From: Flavobacteriaceae bacterium
GTDB lineage: Bacteria > Bacteroidota > Bacteroidia > Flavobacteriales > Flavobacteriaceae
Reading direction: 5' to 3'
Length of the DNA stretch: 9,875 nt
NCBI GenBank assembly: GCA_030590765.1
Contig: JAUVCP010000051.1
Span: forward strand, 1-9,875
The number at the start of each line of letters is the position of its first letter. Position 1 is the stretch's first letter. Positions 1 through 6,657 of this stretch are shown here, piece by piece. Both the position numbers and the translations under genes were made by a program. Below the pieces are notes generated by a model that saw only the letters and a program-made list of their open reading frames with translations, had not been told where the DNA came from and ran no database searches.

Positions 1-2219
1 ATGTGGGCGGTGACTACATCTATACATTTTTAAACACTTTTTCCATCAATATAATTGAACCTGTTTTACAGGTTGTAACAAGTGTTGAAGATACTTCGGG
101 TAATCCAATTACACATAATTCACCAGTACCACTGGGATCAACAGTTTGGTACAACATAAACTTTCAAAATATTGGAACGGATAATGCACAAAGCACTTAT
201 ATTATAAATACATTACCAATTAATGTAGTTTTAGATGAAAGCAGTATTATTCTTCCTGCAGGAGTAACTTACAATTATAATAACACTACAAGAGAATTAC
301 GATTTGATATAGATAATTCAATGGTTGAGAAAAAATCAGTTTCCAGTTCTTATGATATTCGTTATCAGGTAACAGCATCTAATGATTGTTTTGATTATAC
401 AGATGCCTGTACCAATTTACTGGAAAACAGTATTACTTCTTATTATGATGGAGAAACTTCTGGTGACAATATTTCTGGACAGCCCGGTTTAAACGGAATC
501 AATGGTTGTGGTCTTGGTAGTGTTGGTTCTATGAATCTTTTTGTTGATACCAGTTCATGTTCTTTTGACAGTGAATTATTCTTTTGTAATAATACTTTAA
601 CTTTTGAAGGAGATGACGGTTATGATACTTATATCTGGACAGATGAAGCAGGAGATGTAATTAGCAATACCAAAGAAGTAACAGTTACAGGTGCAGGTGT
701 TTACGTAGCAACACAAACAAGAACAGGTTGTACCAAAACAATTAGAACTGTTACTGTAAACGGACTGGATGTTACAGTTACACCAAGTGATGTTTTATGT
801 AAAGATGCTGTAAACGGACAAGTCCAGATTACTGTTAATGAAACTTCCAATTCCTTTAGTTATGAACTTTATAAAGGAGGTAGTTTAATAGAATCCAAAA
901 ATAATATAACTTCCAATACACATACATTCACAAATTTAGATATTGGTACATATAAAGTAAAATCAATCAATGCAGATGGTTGTTTTGACGAATCTACTTT
1001 TTCTATTGCACAGCCAACCTTATTACAAGCATCATCAGTTAAATTATACAATGTTACTACTTGTAATGGAGCTATTTTAAATGGTAGTGTTCAGGCATCT
1101 GCTTCTGGAGGTATTGCTCCTTATGAATTTAGTATTGATGGAGGAAATACTTATCAAATAGAAGATACTTTCTCGGTTGCAACCGAAAAAACCTATGAAA
1201 TTTTAGTTAAAGATGCTAATGGTTGTATTACACCAACAAATATAGTTGTAGGTTTTGACCCTGAAATAATTTACGAAATCACCAAAGAAGATGTTATTTG
1301 TGTAGGTGAATCTGACGGTAGAATTAGTGTTAATTTAACCAATGATCAAGGGTATAAAGTTACCTATAGTATGGATGGTACAAATTATCAAACAAGTCCT
1401 AATTTTAATGGATTAGCCAAAGGAACCTATGAATTATGGGTAAAAAAGGATAATGGTTTTAATATATGTGAAACAGTGAATACCATTGAAATTGATCAGT
1501 TAGTATATTTACAGCTGACAGCAGATACAGATTTTACATGTGAAGGAGCTAGTAATATCATCATCGCTCAGGTAGATCCAATCTATCAAAATGATGTTAC
1601 TTTTTATCTGGACGGAGCAAATGGTAATGACTCTGGTATTTTTGAACAGGTTAGCAAGGGAAACCATATTGTTACAGTAAAACACAATGAATATGGATGT
1701 AGTGATACTCCTGTTGAAGTATCTATACAGGAATATATTCCAATTTCATTTCAAGTTGATAATACCTATATCAATGAATATACGATCAATGCAACAGGTG
1801 GTGAGCCGGGATATGAATACAGTATGAATTCTATTGATGATTTTGGCTCAGATAATGTATTCCAGATCAGAAAAACAGGTGATTACACTTTTTATGTAAA
1901 AGATCAAAGAGGGTGTATTGAAGAAACTACCATGTTTATTGAATTCTTAGATATTGAAATTCCAGATTTTTTCACTCCTGAGGGAGATGGAATAAACGAT
2001 ACCTGGTATCCTATTAATATTGAGCCCTATCCAAATATCACAATAAAAATATTTGATAGATATCAAAGGCTAATAGGCATTTACAAAGGACTACACCATT
2101 CTTGGGATGGAAATTACAAGGGAAAACCCTTACCAAGTGGAGATTACTGGTACTTCATTACACTTAATGAAGGAATGGATAATCGTGAGTATAAAGGAAA
2201 TTTCAGTTTAGTTAGATAA
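1..2219 (+). CDS. Secreted repeat protein with T9SS type B sorting domain (3' part)
   Basis: This is the C-terminal part of a large secreted or surface adhesin-like protein. The frame is open from base 3, so the GTG there is probably internal and the true start lies outside the window. Residue numbers count from base 3. Residues about 20-130 resemble a DUF11-like beta-sandwich (GSTVWYNINFQNIGTDNAQS). Residues about 187-253 look like an Ig/PKD-like module. From about 257 to 650 come five SprB-like repeats of about 75 residues. Four carry a Cys pair (C266/C327, C354/C408, C433/C489, C513/C566); the fifth keeps only C638. Residues about 653-738 form the gliding-motility-associated C-terminal domain (type B), with FFTPEGDGINDTW, IFDRYQRLIG, SWDGNYKGKPLPSGDYW and a terminal KGNFSLVR. 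In this family the domain directs export through T9SS. The PorP/SprF gene starts 14 bp downstream, as is usual for type B cargo. The ligand and role are unknown; adhesion or gliding is an inference. Confidence 0.93.
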   Translation, partial: VGGDYIYTFLNTFSINIIEPVLQVVTSVEDTSGNPITHNSPVPLGSTVWYNINFQNIGTDNAQSTYIINTLPINVVLDESSIILPAGVTYNYNNTTRELRFDIDNSMVEKKSVSSSYDIRYQVTASNDCFDYTDACTNLLENSITSYYDGETSGDNISGQPGLNGINGCGLGSVGSMNLFVDTSSCSFDSELFFCNNTLTFEGDDGYDTYIWTDEAGDVISNTKEVTVTGAGVYVATQTRTGCTKTIRTVTVNGLDVTVTPSDVLCKDAVNGQVQITVNETSNSFSYELYKGGSLIESKNNITSNTHTFTNLDIGTYKVKSINADGCFDESTFSIAQPTLLQASSVKLYNVTTCNGAILNGSVQASASGGIAPYEFSIDGGNTYQIEDTFSVATEKTYEILVKDANGCITPTNIVVGFDPEIIYEITKEDVICVGESDGRISVNLTNDQGYKVTYSMDGTNYQTSPNFNGLAKGTYELWVKKDNGFNICETVNTIEIDQLVYLQLTADTDFTCEGASNIIIAQVDPIYQNDVTFYLDGANGNDSGIFEQVSKGNHIVTVKHNEYGCSDTPVEVSIQEYIPISFQVDNTYINEYTINATGGEPGYEYSMNSIDDFGSDNVFQIRKTGDYTFYVKDQRGCIEETTMFIEFLDIEIPDFFTPEGDGINDTWYPINIEPYPNITIKIFDRYQRLIGIYKGLHHSWDGNYKGKPLPSGDYWYFITLNEGMDNREYKGNFSLVR

Positions 2220-2233
2220 TAATAAGGATAACA

Positions 2234-3187
2234 ATGAAAAAATTATTTATTATAGCAATATTATTGATAGCTGGAATAAAAAGCTATTCACAAGAGTTTA
2301 AACTGACACCATATACACAGTATTTAGTGGAGAATCCATTTATAATTTCTCCCGCTTATGCCGGGGAAGGAGCAATGAACAGATTGCGATTTAGTGGTGT
2401 TTTTCAATGGGTTGGTTTAAAAGATGCACCAAATACACAATCACTATCTTACGATACACATATATTTGAAAACTCGGGAGCAGGAGGTGTTTTATACAGA
2501 GATAAAAATGGTAACACCTCGCAAATAGGAGGTCAGTTAACCTTTGCTCACCATTTAACGATCAATGAATCGAACGGACAGTATATATCATTCGGATTGT
2601 CATATAAATTTACTCAATTTAAGATTGATGTATCGGGTTTTGAATCAATAGGAGATTATGATCCTAATGACGATCCAAATATTGGGGCAGATATATCTTC
2701 CTTTAATTCAAATTTTGATGCAGCTTTTCTGTATCGCTTAGGAAGATTTTATTTGACATTGAATGCGGCTAACATATTAAATAAAAGTGTAAAGGTATTT
2801 GATGAATCAGAACCTAAGAAATTACGTAACTATTACGTTTATACCGGTTATGTTTTTGATATCCAAGATGGAGAATACGAGATAGAACCATCTGTATATT
2901 TCAAATTATTTGAAAGTGACAAAAGGTCAATAACCGACATTAATGTAAAAGCAAAAAAAATAACCGATGATGGATATTACTGGGCTGGATTTAGTACACG
3001 GTTTATAAATGATCAAAGCTTTGATCCAACAGCCATTGTGCCAATGTTGGGGTTAAAAAAGCAGGATTTTTATGTAGGCTATGCATTTCAATACAATATT
3101 AATGAGGCTGCGGAGCTAAATCATGCAGGAACACATTTAATTACTTTAGGATATGATTTTGAGACTTCAAAAGCTACAAGATGGTAA
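2234..3187 (+). CDS. PorP/SprF family type IX secretion system outer-membrane protein
   Basis: This 317-residue protein has a signal peptide (residues 1-20, MKKLFIIAILLIAGIKSYSQ). Family hallmarks follow: NPFIISPAYAG at 34-44, then QWVGLKDAPNTQSLSYDTHI, then a glycine-rich GAGGVLYRDKNGNTSQIGG stretch. The C-terminal beta-strand region (VGYAFQYN...HLITLGYDFE) is typical of the predicted outer-membrane barrel. PorP is a T9SS-associated protein, and SprF is needed for secretion of SprB. Members of this family are usually encoded next to type B CTD cargo, and here the gene lies 14 bp behind one, so the two are very likely co-transcribed and co-functional. Its job is probably to receive or anchor that particular cargo at the outer membrane. 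The ATG follows an AAGGA-like stretch and gives a complete signal peptide, so the start is secure. The exact subfamily (PorP or SprF) cannot be settled by eye. Confidence 0.93.
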   Translation: MKKLFIIAILLIAGIKSYSQEFKLTPYTQYLVENPFIISPAYAGEGAMNRLRFSGVFQWVGLKDAPNTQSLSYDTHIFENSGAGGVLYRDKNGNTSQIGGQLTFAHHLTINESNGQYISFGLSYKFTQFKIDVSGFESIGDYDPNDDPNIGADISSFNSNFDAAFLYRLGRFYLTLNAANILNKSVKVFDESEPKKLRNYYVYTGYVFDIQDGEYEIEPSVYFKLFESDKRSITDINVKAKKITDDGYYWAGFSTRFINDQSFDPTAIVPMLGLKKQDFYVGYAFQYNINEAAELNHAGTHLITLGYDFETSKATRW

Positions 3188-3207
3188 TTGAAAAAAACAT
3201 AAACGTT

Positions 3208-3276
3208 ATGAAAAAAATTAAAATGGTACTATATTTGCTTTTAATGGTTATATTGACTTTTTCAACATTTGGGTAA
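3208..3276 (+). pseudogene. Signal-peptide-only mini ORF, likely gene remnant or micropeptide
   Basis: A 22-codon ORF starts with ATG 20 bp after the PorP/SprF stop. It reads MKKIKMVLYLLLMVILTF and then STFG before TAA. That is a textbook bacterial signal peptide: a lysine-rich n-region, a leucine-rich h-region, and a TFSTFG end that in this group is commonly followed by Gln at the cleavage site. The stop lies exactly where a CAA (Gln) codon would be one transition away. Even if the stop were read as Gln, the frame would close four codons later (IQLK then TAA). It therefore cannot encode a mature secreted protein. I infer a decayed 5' stub of a secreted-protein gene, perhaps the OmpA-family gene often found after porP/sprF. 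A small membrane peptide or a chance ORF remains possible. Confidence 0.45.
3230..3237 (+). promoter_or_regulatory. Candidate Bacteroidota -7 element (TAnnTTTG)
   Basis: TATATTTG matches the flavobacterial -7 consensus TAnnTTTG exactly, about 78 bp upstream of the small secreted protein gene at 3315. No clean TTG -33 element sits at the usual distance; the nearest candidate is a TTA at 3206-3208. If active, it would let the gene at 3315 be transcribed independently of the upstream pair. The element is short and the DNA is AT-rich, so a chance match is quite possible. Confidence 0.3.
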
Positions 3277-3314
3277 ATTCAATTAAAATAAATTAACAAC
3301 GTAAATAATTAAAA

Positions 3315-3617
3315 ATGAAAAAATTATATATTTTAATAACAGTACTTTTTTTGGCAGGTTTTGGTATGCAGGATATGCATGCACAAACAAAACAAGAAAA
3401 AGTGTACAAAACTACAAAGGCAAAAACTCCAGCAGCAGTAAAAAAATCATTAAAAGATTATGCTGATTATAATATTTCAAATGATGTGACGTTTACTAAG
3501 AAGGGGAGTGAAAATATCTATAAATTTAAAGTTCAAAAAGGTAACTGGTCTCACTTTTTATTGATCAACGAAAAAGGAAAAATAGTTGGAATAGAAACCG
3601 GTGAGCACAGTAATTAA
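3315..3617 (+). CDS. Small secreted PepSY-like protein, function unknown
   Basis: This 100-residue protein has an N-terminal signal peptide ending near DMHAQ (residues 20-24), leaving a basic mature domain of about 76 residues. The mature part has a lysine- and alanine-rich helix-like start (VKKSLKDYADYNISNDVTF), then beta-strand-like segments (NIYKFKVQKGNWSHFLLINEKGKIVGIE). The pattern of a short helix, then strands, ending in a hydrophobic strand plus GKI, resembles small periplasmic PepSY-like or BLIP-like proteins of Bacteroidota. That is a fold-level impression, not a firm family call. It lacks a T9SS C-terminal domain and a lipobox cysteine, so the periplasm is the likely location. It is followed by a strong terminator 46 bp downstream. 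It could be transcribed with the upstream T9SS pair or from the TATATTTG element at 3230. No specific function can be assigned. Confidence 0.8.
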   Translation: MKKLYILITVLFLAGFGMQDMHAQTKQEKVYKTTKAKTPAAVKKSLKDYADYNISNDVTFTKKGSENIYKFKVQKGNWSHFLLINEKGKIVGIETGEHSN

Positions 3618-3663
3618 AGGTCTCTGACGAAAATTTTCATAAAATTTTCAGATTTGTTTGTAT

Positions 3664-3696
3664 GCCTTATTAGTGAGAACTAATAAGGCTTTTTTT
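3664..3696 (+). terminator. Intrinsic terminator after the PepSY-like gene
   Basis: A perfect 11-bp inverted repeat (GCCTTATTAGT / ACTAATAAGGC) encloses a GAGA loop, a GNRA-type tetraloop in RNA, and is followed directly by seven T residues. The T-run is only on the right, so it terminates plus-strand transcription coming from 3315-3617. In the opposite direction no T-run follows the stem, so it is unlikely to terminate lptB transcripts. Confidence 0.9.
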
Positions 3697-3774
3697 ATTA
3701 GTGAAACTCAATTTGTAGAGATATTTAATGAATTCAAAATTATAAGTTGAACTAATGATGAAATAAAAAATCAA

Positions 3775-4521
3775 TTAGATCTTCAATTTCTTTTTTACTT
3801 CCTTTAGCTCAAAGCTTTCACCCAGATAAACTTTTCTAACCATTTCATCATCGGCAAGTTCTTTTGGAGTTCCTTCTTTTAAAATTCCACCTTCAAACAT
3901 TAAATAAGTTTTATCGGTAATAGCCAAAGTAGCATGTACATCATGATCGGTAATTAATATACCAATATTTCTGTCTTTTAAGTGGGCAACGATATTTTGA
4001 ATATCTTCTACAGCTATAGGATCTACTCCTGCAAATGGCTCATCTAAAAGAATGAATTTAGGGTCAGAAGCCAGGGCTCTGGCTATTTCAGTTCTTCGGC
4101 GCTCACCACCTGACAAAAGATCACCGCGATTTTTTCGAACATGTCCTAAACCAAATTCTTCAATTAAAGATTCCAGTTTTTCTTTTTGTTCTTTTTTTGA
4201 ATGATCTGTAAATTGTAAAATGGACATGATATTATCTTCAACAGAAAGCTTTCTGAACACAGATGCCTCTTGTGCAAGATATCCTATACCTTTTTGAGCC
4301 CGTTTGTACATAGAATCATGTGTAATATTTTCATCATTCAAAAAGATTTCTCCTTCATTTGGTTTGATCATCCCAACGATCATATAAAAAGAAGTGGTTT
4401 TTCCTGCCCCATTCGGACCTAAAAGTCCGATGATCTCACCTTGTTCCACCTGCAATGAAATGCTTTTAACAACTTTTCTACTGCCGTACATTTTCATTAT
4501 ATTCTCTGCTCTTAAAATCAT
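3775..4521 (-). CDS. lptB: LPS export ABC transporter ATP-binding protein LptB
   Basis: This is the cytoplasmic ATPase that, as a dimer with LptF and LptG, powers extraction of LPS from the inner membrane toward the outer membrane. At 248 residues it is close to the usual family length (about 240). Visible motifs are Walker [10 protein letters not shown] (35-43), the Q-loop region [10 protein letters not shown] (81-90), which is typical of LptB rather than of generic ABC ATPases, signature LSGGERRR (136-143), Walker [14 protein letters not shown] (156-168) and H-loop TDHDV (191-195). All catalytic residues look intact. The C-terminus (EVKKKLKI) is a short lysine-rich tail. It is the last gene of the leftward kdsD-tatC-lptB run, 92 bp after tatC. 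The functional link is LPS: kdsD supplies a Kdo precursor and lptB exports the finished lipid. The start at 4521 gives the standard N-terminus ([13 protein letters not shown]). Confidence 0.96.
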   Translation of the reverse strand: MILRAENIMKMYGSRKVVKSISLQVEQGEIIGLLGPNGAGKTTSFYMIVGMIKPNEGEIFLNDENITHDSMYKRAQKGIGYLAQEASVFRKLSVEDNIMSILQFTDHSKKEQKEKLESLIEEFGLGHVRKNRGDLLSGGERRRTEIARALASDPKFILLDEPFAGVDPIAVEDIQNIVAHLKDRNIGILITDHDVHATLAITDKTYLMFEGGILKEGTPKELADDEMVRKVYLGESFELKEVKKKLKI

Positions 4522-4545
4522 ATTTATTGATGTTTAATAATTTTC

Positions 4546-4587
4546 ATACTTATCATATAAATCTTTTTGATATGCAATTATAAGTAT
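4546..4587 (-). promoter_or_regulatory. Interrupted inverted repeat upstream of lptB
   Basis: In the 92-bp tatC-lptB spacer, ATACTTATCATAT (4546-4558) can pair with ATATG (4570-4574) and ATAAGTAT (4580-4587). The result is a 5-bp inner and an 8-bp outer stem with a 5-nt bulge and an 11-nt loop. It lies about 25-66 bp upstream of the lptB start and would be in the transcript leader if lptB is read from tatC. There is no T-run in the minus direction, so it is not a classic terminator. The stem is AT-rich, so its stability is modest and a role is only possible. Confidence 0.3.
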
Positions 4588-4613
4588 TTACGATATATCT
4601 AAATTTTCTTTTT

Positions 4614-5486
4614 TTAATCTTGAATATTACTTCTTTTCTTTTTTGTGGTACTTGGTTTATTAGTTTTTTTAAACTCTTTTTCTTTTTTCTTTTTCTCGTT
4701 TTTAATGATTCGAGCAGATATTCTGATACTAACTTCGTATAAAGTTACCATTGGTATTGCAACAATGATCTGACTTATAATATCTGGGGGCGTAATTATT
4801 GCAGCTAATATCAATACCATAACCAGTGCATATTTTCGATATTCCTTTAAAAATTCAGGAGTTACCAATCCCATTTTGGTTAAGAAATAAATCACAATAG
4901 GTAATTCAAAAATAAAACCTGACGACAAACAAGAGGCTTTTAATAAGCCAGTATAGGAACTTAAATCAAAATTATTTCTTACTTCATCAGCTACACGGTA
5001 ACTACCTAAGAAATTAATAGATAAAGGTGTTATTACATAATATCCAAATAAAATTCCAACAAAGAATAAGAAGGAAGTAATAGTGATAAAACTTTTTGCA
5101 TTTTTCTTTTCAGCATCAAATAAAGCAGGTTTGATAAATTTCCATATTTCCCATACAATAAAGGGGAAAGCCATTATAAATCCGAAAACAATAGAAGTCC
5201 ATATATGGGCAGAAAACTGACCTGCCATAGTTCTACTTTGTACAATAAAGGGGATCTCATCAATACATAGTCCATTGGTTCCAAAACTTTGTGAAACAGA
5301 ACACAAAAAGCGATAGGTTACAAAGGAAGGATCTTTTGGTGCCAGTAAAATGGAATTAAAAATAAAATCTTTCATGATGAAAGCAATAATTCCTCCTGCA
5401 AATACAGCTAATGCCGATCTTACCAAGGTCCACCTTAAAACTTCAAGATGGTTCAAAAACGACATTTCATTCTTTGGTTTATTCAT
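4614..5486 (-). CDS. tatC: Twin-arginine translocase subunit TatC
   Basis: TatC is the inner-membrane receptor of the Tat system. It binds twin-arginine signal peptides and recruits TatA-type subunits to export folded proteins. The N-terminal signature FLNHLEVLR places a Glu at position 15, the conserved signal-peptide-binding glutamate. Six membrane segments are visible at about 18-38, 90-118, 131-157, 181-204, 216-231 and 236-252. The first cytoplasmic loop region has FPFIVWEIWKFIKPAL followed by E126. TM4 has FIFELP with Glu194, which appears to match the conserved TM4 glutamate. TPPDIISQ precedes TM6. At 290 residues it is longer than the E. coli protein. The extra length is a long first periplasmic loop (about 40-90) containing C62 and C74, and a lysine-rich cytoplasmic tail (263-286). 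It lies 57 bp after kdsD and is probably in the same operon. No tatA gene is in the window. Confidence 0.96.
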   Translation of the reverse strand: MNKPKNEMSFLNHLEVLRWTLVRSALAVFAGGIIAFIMKDFIFNSILLAPKDPSFVTYRFLCSVSQSFGTNGLCIDEIPFIVQSRTMAGQFSAHIWTSIVFGFIMAFPFIVWEIWKFIKPALFDAEKKNAKSFITITSFLFFVGILFGYYVITPLSINFLGSYRVADEVRNNFDLSSYTGLLKASCLSSGFIFELPIVIYFLTKMGLVTPEFLKEYRKYALVMVLILAAIITPPDIISQIIVAIPMVTLYEVSIRISARIIKNEKKKKEKEFKKTNKPSTTKKKRSNIQD

Positions 5487-5543
5487 ATTTTATTATCTTT
5501 TTTTAAAAGATTTCTATTTGATTTATAACTCTATTTTTAAAGC

Positions 5544-6512
5544 TTAAATGATTCCTTCTTTGATCAGATCATGAAAATGAACTACACCAATATACTTATC
5601 ATCTTTAGTAACCAGAATTTGTGTAATATCATTTTTCTTCATAATATCTAAAGCATTAATTGCCATTGTTTCACCATCAATAATAATAGGATTTTCACCC
5701 ATAATATCCTTAGCTATTAATTGATGGATATCATCATTTTTTTCTAACATCCTTCTAATATCTCCATCTGTGATAATTCCAATGATCTTGTTATCCTTTT
5801 CAATTACTGCAGTAACTCCCAAACGGTTTTTAGAAATTTCAATGATCACATTTTTTACCGGTGTGTCAATTTGCACTAAAGGAACCTCATTTGTTTCAGC
5901 TAATTCATTTACCCTTAAATATAATTTTTTACCCAATGCTCCTCCTGGATGATATTTTGCGAAATCCTTACTTGAGAAATCATTCAAATCTAACAAACAA
6001 ATGGCTAATGCATCTCCAATAACCAATTGGGCAGTAGTGCTACTGGTAGGAGCCAGATTATTTGGACAAGCCTCTTTTTCAACATAAGAATTTAACACAA
6101 AATCGGCATTTAACCCTAAAAAAGAATCTTTACTACCTGTAATTGCAGCAATCTTATTTCCATAATTCTTAATAAGAGGAACAAGTACCTTTATTTCAGG
6201 TGTGTTTCCACTTTTTGAAATGCAAATAACAAAATCATCTTTTTGAATATTACCAAGATCACCATGAATGGCATCAGCAGCATGCATAAATATAGCGGGA
6301 GTACCTGTTGAATTTAGTGTTGCAACTATTTTCTTAGCAATATTAGCACTTTTTCCAATTCCGGTAAGGATAACTCTTCCATTTGAATTTAGAATAGCCT
6401 TAACCGCATTTTCGAAATCACTATCTAATAAATTTACTAAATTACGAATAGCAGTAGCCTCAGTTAAAATGGTGCTTTTAGCAGTTTCTAATATGTTTTT
6501 ATCTTGATTCAA
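5544..6512 (-). CDS. kdsD: Arabinose-5-phosphate isomerase (KpsF/GutQ/KdsD family)
   Basis: This enzyme interconverts D-ribulose 5-phosphate and D-arabinose 5-phosphate, the first step towards Kdo, the inner-core sugar of LPS. The layout is the family standard: an N-terminal SIS sugar-isomerase domain (about 1-200) and two CBS domains (about 210-256 and 271-321). Motifs are GIGKSANIAKKI (K54), DAIHGDLG (H83), SKSGNTPEI (E106), EACPNNLAPTSSTTAQL (E147) and YHPGGALGKKL (H188). From memory of E. coli KdsD, these correspond to its active-site K59, H88, E111, E152 and H193, each shifted by five, so the active site looks complete. The 322-residue length is normal. It is the first gene of the leftward kdsD-tatC-lptB run and is divergent from recQ. 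The start at 6512 gives a usual N-terminus. Paralogs GutQ and KpsF catalyse the same reaction; the single-copy, LPS-linked context favours kdsD. Confidence 0.94.
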   Translation of the reverse strand: MNQDKNILETAKSTILTEATAIRNLVNLLDSDFENAVKAILNSNGRVILTGIGKSANIAKKIVATLNSTGTPAIFMHAADAIHGDLGNIQKDDFVICISKSGNTPEIKVLVPLIKNYGNKIAAITGSKDSFLGLNADFVLNSYVEKEACPNNLAPTSSTTAQLVIGDALAICLLDLNDFSSKDFAKYHPGGALGKKLYLRVNELAETNEVPLVQIDTPVKNVIIEISKNRLGVTAVIEKDNKIIGIITDGDIRRMLEKNDDIHQLIAKDIMGENPIIIDGETMAINALDIMKKNDITQILVTKDDKYIGVVHFHDLIKEGII

Positions 6513-6657
6513 AATAATTAGTTTAATAAATTCAAAATATTACATTATATTTATAGAACAATTACAACTTTTTGCAAAAAGCTAAAAAAGGCTGTAATAA
6601 ATATTATAGAAATAATATAATTTCTGCAAAAATATTTAAAATTAGATAAATAAGAGG
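6513..6657. promoter_or_regulatory. Divergent kdsD/recQ promoter region with 14-bp palindrome
   Basis: This 145-bp, very AT-rich spacer must carry the start signals for kdsD (leftward) and recQ (rightward). At its centre is the perfect palindrome CTTTTTGCAAAAAG (6568-6581), a plausible binding site for a dimeric regulator. For kdsD, a minus-strand TTG (6561-6559) lies 16 bp from TAATATTTTG (6542-6533), roughly in the Bacteroidota -33/-7 style but not an exact TAnnTTTG. For recQ, TATAATTTCTG (6616-6626) is a weak -7-like candidate. I am confident the region holds promoters but not of the exact sites. Confidence 0.45.

Noticed and set aside
3..5. GTG at base 3 as the true start of the T9SS cargo gene
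   Set aside because: No signal peptide follows, and the sequence there continues a beta-rich domain, so the gene is cut by the window edge.
869..1051. Minus-strand 60-codon ORF inside the repeat protein
   Set aside because: It lies wholly within the well-supported T9SS cargo gene, shows no recognisable domain and looks like an antisense shadow.
5495..5511. Stem ATCTTTT/AAAAGAT between kdsD and tatC as a terminator
   Set aside because: The stem is only 7 bp with one G-C pair and has no T-run in the minus direction, so transcription from kdsD into tatC probably continues.
5350..5547. Plus-strand 65-codon ORF across the tatC start
   Set aside because: It is antisense to the tatC N-terminus and spacer, without a ribosome-binding context or recognisable motif.
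6268..6507. Plus-strand 79-codon ORF antisense to kdsD
   Set aside because: It is antisense to the SIS domain of kdsD; the hydrophobic look comes from reading the complementary strand of that domain.
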